Below, one piece after another: positions 60,271 to 64,000 of a DNA stretch of 64,000 nucleotides. Source of the stretch: Carya illinoinensis (lineage: Eukaryota; Streptophyta; Magnoliopsida; Fagales; Juglandaceae). Made by a program: the position numbers and the translations under genes. The DNA lies in assembly GCF_018687715.1 (NCBI RefSeq), contig NC_056753.1, positions 27,095,445 to 27,159,444 on the forward strand, written 5' to 3'. A model generated the notes under the pieces. It saw nothing but the letters and a program-made list of their open reading frames with translations. It did no database searches and was not told where the DNA came from. Numbering within the stretch: the first letter of the stretch is position 1; each line of letters opens with the position of its first letter.

Positions 60271-63200
60271 ATCAGTTGGATAATATATAATAATATGATA
60301 TAGTGATAATAATTTCAGCATTTATTCATGTCCGGACTTAGGGAAATCATAAAGAACCTACTTGGATGGAAAAAATGAATTAGCATCCCAAAGCATATCG
60401 GATGTAGCTTTTCTCATGACTAAACTAAAGTGGCCCTTGTGTTTCAAAAAGAAGGGTGCACTTGTTTATCAATATGACATGGCCAGATATATACCAACAT
60501 GTGTTTATTACATGCCATTATGAACCTAAATCCATATATATATATATATATTTAATATATGTATATAAAAGGATTATTTGAGTCTTTTATTATATACATA
60601 GAGAATTAATTTCAATCATGAACTGATCATTTTTTATTTGCATTGAGAGTCTTAAAGTTGAATTTAAAGCTAGATCCATACCTTGGCAATACACTATACA
60701 GTATGATTAGGATATAGAACTTCCTTGATTTGAATAAAAAAATAAAAGAGATCCAAATGTTGTTTTAAATACTTATGAGAGATGTTAGAAAAAATGATCT
60801 AACGTGTTGTTCACTTGTTCTCTTGTTTGGTGTTGCTCCTTGATCTAATGATCTAATGTGATGTTAGATTTTTTTTAATTAAGTAAAAAAGATTAAACAC
60901 AAGTAGTAGACTAGTGTTGTTCACTTGTTCTCGTTCTTGATATTTCAAAAAACAAACTAATGATTCACTGAGGCATTTTCACAAACAGTTTGCATGCAAC
61001 CACATTTACATTCCTATAACAATGATTCCGTTACTGCATTTCCATCCTAATTACATACAACGAACTAAATTCATAAACCAACAAATTAAATTGCAAAAAA
61101 AGGAACCATTACATTACATTATTTGAAAAAAACTACAACCTAAAATTAGTAATTACCGATTGGGAATTGGGAACTGTAAGTGGTGACCAGTCGGCAGGAT
61201 GCGTCTCAGGGACTCTCAGCTGTGAGCTGTGTATGGGCAAGACAAATGACGGCCATCGTGTGAGGCTGAGGGTAGTCGTGTGACGGTGTGAGCCGTAAGC
61301 CTGTAAGGCTATAAGTGTGAGGTCTCGGGGCGAGGAGGTGAGGCTGCACTGAGGGGGACTCGGGGAGGGCTAAATCAAGAAATGACATTATGCAACGCCA
61401 ACGGGCCACAGTGAACGACGCCGTTCCTATTTAAATGGAACGGCGTCGTTTAATAAAGAGGTATATTTAAAAAAAAATTAAAACAGATGCAAAACGACGT
61501 CGTTTTGCATATGTTTTAATTTTAAAAAATTCGGAAGTCGGAGTCAGAAATCAGAGCAACTCACCACTCCGACTCCGACTCCGACTTCCGAACATCAACT
61601 CAGAGCTACTCCGACTCTGATTCCGCTTTCCGAAAATTCCGACTGTGTCGGAGTCGGAATCGGAGTGGAGTTCGGACGGAATCGGAAATGTCGGAGTTTT
61701 GCACAGCCCTATATGATACAATGATCGAGAAGGTAAAATGTAGATTGGCAGGTTGAAAGAGACTGTACTTGTCGAATGGTGGCAAGATCACCTTAATCAA
61801 GAGTATTCTGACTAATTTACCAATGTGCTTTCTATCTCTATTCCTAATTCCAGCATGTGTGGCGATCCGGATTGAGAAACTTCATCGTGCTTTCCTTTGG
61901 AGTGGCATGGGCGTTGACTTCAAATTCCATTCAGTCAGTTGGGACAAGGTATGCTCTCCATTATCCTTTGGAGGGCTAGGAATTAGAAACCTAAGGATTA
62001 TTTTCAATCGAGCTTTACTCGAGAAATGGTTGTGGCGATATAATATGGAACCAGAAGCCCTATGGAAATCGGTGGTTGGCTGTAAATATGGAGGTTTTTA
62101 TTTTTGTTTTTTTTGCTGGGGGGGGGGGGGGGGGGTACTAGAGAGATAAGTGGGGCTAATGGAGTGGGAGTGTGGAAGCACATTAGACGAGGGTGGCGGG
62201 TTTTTAATCATCATACAAGACCCGTGTTGGGAGATGGCTCAATAAAATTCCGGAGCGACCTATGGTGTGGGAATAATGCCCTAAAGGATGCGTTCCCTTT
62301 AGTTTTCTAGGTTACATGCGAGAAAGAAGCTTTAGTGGCTGATCTTATAACAATATTTGGGGATCAAGTCTAATGGTGCATCAACTTCATTAGGGCGGCC
62401 CAATATTGAGAAGTTGGTAGCTTTGAAAACTTTTTTAGTCTTTTGTATTCCATGAAACCGAGCACTCAAGGAGTTGACTTGTTGTGGTGGATACCCACAG
62501 GCAAAGGTACATTCTTGGTTCACTCTTTCTATAAGTCTCTCACACAGCCGCAGAAGAATTAGTTTCCATGGAGAAGGATTTAGCGAAATAAGGCTCCTCC
62601 CAAAGCGGCATTCTTTGCTTGGACAACTTCTATGGGTAAGATTTTGACGATGGATAACTTGCGGAAACACAGGGTGATCATGGTAGATTGGTGTTGCATG
62701 TGTAAGAAAAATGGCAAGACTGTGGATCATCTCTTATTTCATTGTGAGCTTGCTAGAGCGTTATGGGATGAAGTGTTTTGCATATTAGGGCTAGCTTTGA
62801 TAATGCCCGCCATAATGGCTGTGTTGTTGGCCAGCTGGACAAACTTAGGAGGTATTCCACAAATCAAAGCTGTGTGGAAGACGGTTCCCATTCGTATTCT
62901 GTGGTGCTTGTGGCAGTAGTGAAATGACCAGCCGTTCGAAGACAAGGAGTGCACGATAGAGGAACTTAGATCTCTTTTTGTTAGGACTTTAATTCTATGG
63001 GCCATAGCTATAGATTTTAATGGGCTTGATGTTCATGATTTTCTTGTTTCCATTGCTTCTTCTTAGATAGGTGTTACCTCTTGTATACCATCTTGTGTAC
63101 TTGGGCTGTGTCTATTATTATCAATATAAGTGTTTACTTATAAAAAAAAAAAAAAATCGTGATTAGTATACTGTTTTAGTGCTTTTACATGCAGACTGTT

Positions 63201-64000
63201 TTTGATCAGTTAACTTGTGGTTCAAAAGTTTTTTGTACCATGGTCAGGTTTGGTGGTATAGTTAAATGTAATTGTTAGGTTACGCAATGTAGTCAATCAA
63301 ATTTCCTTTGATCTGAAAAATGTCATGATAGTAATAGGTTTACAAAATGGAAGTTTTGATTTAGACGAGTTGGCTTTTCTTTTTGGGTCTTTTTATATTC
63401 GTTTTCCTTAGTATTTGATTAGTCTTATTGTTTGTCTTGTGATAATAAGCTTGAGATATTAGTGGCTTAGGATGCTTGGCCATTCTATTGGTTACATTAT
63501 TTGATTCAATCTAGATTGACCATTCTATCCCTGAATCCCAGTTGATGATAAAAAGATGATGGATTAAGTAATGTAAAAAATTTTCAAGTATACACTTCTC
63601 TGAATCTAGTGAGTGATGATAGATTAGTCTAAACATCCCTGTTTATTCGTGATTTAAAAATTACTACATCTCAGATGCTTAATTACTTCTATGCAAAAGT
63701 AAGTATATTGTATTGTATACTGGATTTTTTACATTTCCCATTCACTGCTTTGTTTCTTGAAATCGTTCTATGATTAATTTGTGTAGGCACTCAGACTAAG
63801 ATCTAGTGAGCTAAAGCTGGAGAGGCAACTGGAGAACTCCCAAGCTGAAATCTCTTCATACAGGTATGCTTTAAATTATAAGTTTCCTGTAGACAAATAA
63901 CTGTGCATGCATTTCAGCATCACTTATTCTAATGACTATCGCTGGATTTCTGTTTGTGTTGGTTTTCTCTTTTGTTGATGCAGTGTTATCTAAAGCCATG
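48398..64000 (+). CDS. BLI: BLISTER homologue, coiled-coil protein (5' part, runs off window)
   Basis: Exons: 48398-48454, 49390-50104, 50236-50831, 53156-53275, 54132-54197, 54907-55017, 63787-63863. All junctions are GT-AG and join in frame (580 codons plus 2 nt). The N-terminus reads [19 protein letters not shown], then [16 protein letters not shown], which I recognise from plant BLISTER. A long Ser/Asn-rich disordered region follows (exons 2-3). The coiled coil begins at exon 4: [79 protein letters not shown]. In Arabidopsis BLISTER interacts with the Polycomb methyltransferase CURLY LEAF and affects development and cold and ER stress responses. The same role is inferred here. The N-terminus seems several residues shorter after MASAQVL than I recall. 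The exon after 63863 is not resolved. Intron 6 is 8769 bp through transposon insertion. Confidence 0.87.
51521..52517 (-). pseudogene. Truncated LINE 3' end in BLISTER intron 3 (antisense)
   Basis: A 149-codon frame at 52220-51771 reads [20 protein letters not shown], then [20 protein letters not shown] and [16 protein letters not shown]. This is the zf-RVT (RT-associated zinc-binding) region of plant LINEs, close to the LINE in intron 6. A T-rich run at 51521-51532 marks the tail end. Possible target repeats are AGGGAAGATG (51511-51520) and AGGGAGGATG (about 52526), which I rate as weak. The 5' end of the element is missing. Confidence 0.65.
52858..52955 (+). mobile_element. 5'-truncated tRNA-derived SINE, BLISTER intron 3
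   Basis: The 3' half of the SINE found complete at 54253 (GATGCATTTGCGGGAAACTC, CGAGGGCCTGTG, CCAGTGCTAATAAAA). It is bordered by ACTTAATGTGAACG (52844-52857) and ACTTAATGTGAATG (52956-52969), a 14-bp target duplication with one change. Confidence 0.85.
54253..54480 (+). mobile_element. tRNA-derived SINE, BLISTER intron 5
   Basis: A tRNA-like head with an A-box (TGACTCAAGTGG, 54260-54271) and a B-box (GTTTCAAATCC, 54312-54322) provides internal RNA polymerase III signals. The body holds GGTGCATTTGCGGGAAACTC and ends CCAGTGCCAATAAAAAAAAA. Flanking repeats ACTTCTATCTGTTCTTCCC (54233-) and ACTTCATTTGTTATTCCC (54481-) are a diverged target duplication. The length is 228 bp. It uses LINE enzymes for movement. 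It resembles the Au-type SINEs of flowering plants from memory. Confidence 0.85.
57560..59883 (-). pseudogene. hAT transposase relic with BED zinc finger and dimerisation domain
   Basis: The frame opens [18 protein letters not shown] (59883), with an acidic and Ser/Pro-rich head. The BED finger is [19 protein letters not shown] and HLTGC (59520-59440). [14 protein letters not shown] and RCPEPRF follow. The catalytic core has [19 protein letters not shown] and [20 protein letters not shown], then [26 protein letters not shown] is typical of the hAT DUF4413-like part. The C-terminal dimerisation segment has [20 protein letters not shown] (about 57830-57760). Stops at 59569, near 58846 and near 57876, plus frameshifts near 59025 and 58240, inactivate it. 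It resembles RICESLEEPER-type domesticated proteins in layout, but the intact TIRs and TSD mark a transposon. Confidence 0.9.
61415..61451. repeat. GC-rich hairpin in the hAT right arm
   Basis: AACGACGCCGTTCC (61415-61428) and GGAACGGCGTCGTT (61438-61451) are exact inverses around the spacer TATTTAAAT. Confidence 0.95.
61476..61530. repeat. Near-perfect palindrome in the hAT right arm
   Basis: The arms AAAATTAAAACAGATGCAAA and TTTGCATATGTTTTAATTTT meet at a central ACGACGTCGT. It has one mismatch over about 25 bp per arm and no spacer. Confidence 0.85.
62118..62135 (+). repeat. G18 homopolymer in the LINE
   Basis: Eighteen consecutive G residues follow a T-rich tract (TTTTTGTTTTTTTTGCT). 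Such a run is prone to length error in replication and sequencing. Confidence 0.9.

Larger units (their letters stand above)
56926..61711 (-). mobile_element. hAT DNA transposon nested in the LINE
   Basis: Perfect 8-bp target duplications TATGATAC (56918-56925 and 61712-61719) and inverted ends TAGGGGTGGGC...TCCGAC and TAGGGCTGTGCAAAACTCCGAC define a 4786-bp element. Removing it and one TSD rejoins the LINE reading frame region. It carries a broken BED-type hAT transposase on the minus strand. Both subterminal regions (56936-57080 and 61536-61700) are crowded with GACTCCGAC and GGAGTCGGAG words. Confidence 0.95.
55500..62920 (+). pseudogene. LINE reverse transcriptase relic, interrupted by the hAT
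   Basis: Before the h[58 protein letters not shown], then [22 protein letters not shown] (catalytic FADD has become FVDD) and [12 protein letters not shown]. After the h[42 protein letters not shown] and [20 protein letters not shown]. The zf-RVT part is [40 protein letters not shown]. Stops near 55797, 56382 and 56519 plus frameshifts inactivate it. A G18 tract at 62118-62135 replaces part of the conserved KYG...GVGVWKHIR link. Confidence 0.88.
55296..63152 (+). mobile_element. 5'-truncated L1-type LINE in BLISTER intron 6, split by hAT
   Basis: The left border is AAAATCGTGATTA (55283-55295). The right end is an A-tract at 63142 onward, followed by the same AAAATCGTGATTA (63153-63165), a perfect 13-bp target duplication. 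The parts are 55296-56925 and 61720-63152, about 3.1 kb after removing the hAT and its duplicated target. The endonuclease region is absent. The typical LINE tail TTATTATCAATATAAGTG precedes the poly(A). Confidence 0.92.

Overview
The window is nuclear DNA from a flowering plant, most likely a woody eudicot. Support comes from canonical GT-AG introns, a tau-class glutathione S-transferase (GST) pair, a BLISTER-type coiled-coil gene, a copia element, Ty3/gypsy LTRs, plant L1-type LINEs, a tRNA-derived SINE and hAT, PIF/Harbinger and MULE-like DNA transposons. Fagales is a guess from the general look of the repeats and nothing here proves it. Only three host protein-coding genes are convincing: two GSTU copies (10444-11420 and 29610-30580, + strand) and the 5' part of a BLISTER homologue (48398 to the right edge, + strand). 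Nearly everything else is layered mobile DNA.

Left part (1-10047): AT-rich DNA with MITEs, a PIF/Harbinger-like relic carrying a decayed trihelix/NAM-associated ORF (about 5969-7140), and a 3998-bp solo-LTR-like insertion (1157-5154, TSD ATTTT). GST region (10048-31275): a unit of about 2.1 kb (promoter, two-exon GSTU, 3' flank with a MITE) occurs twice. Copy 1 is compact. In copy 2 a LINE of about 7.4 kb (21691-29103, minus strand, diverged 13-bp TSD) landed between the conserved upstream block and the gene, so the G-box-bearing promoter block now lies about 8 kb from its start codon. Between the copies lie a deleted Tat-type gypsy element (12165-13313), a TRIM carrying a nested hAT MITE (13769-14935), an almost complete PIF/Harbinger element (15368-17868, TSD TAA) and GC-rich repeat DNA.

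Middle part (31276-47770): a structurally complete but coding-dead Ty1/copia element (32071-37324), two RNase H fragments of LINE origin, a gypsy-type LTR interrupted by a second gypsy-type solo LTR (39215-44977 around 39306-41627) with a 45-bp minisatellite, MITEs, and a MULE-like non-autonomous element (46347-47444, 10-bp TSD).

Right part (47771-64000): the BLISTER homologue. Seven exons join in frame (580 codons plus 2 nt) and the gene runs off the right end. Its introns collect retroelements: a LINE 3' end in antisense and a truncated SINE in intron 3, a full SINE in intron 5, and in intron 6 (8.8 kb) a sense LINE (55296-63152, TSD about 13 bp) split by a 4.8-kb hAT transposon (56926-61711, perfect 8-bp TSD TATGATAC). 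All transposon ORFs I could follow carry stops or frameshifts. I found no new enzymatic or defence system. The most interesting biology is the LINE-severed GSTU promoter and the nested transposons inside the intron of a chromatin-linked gene.
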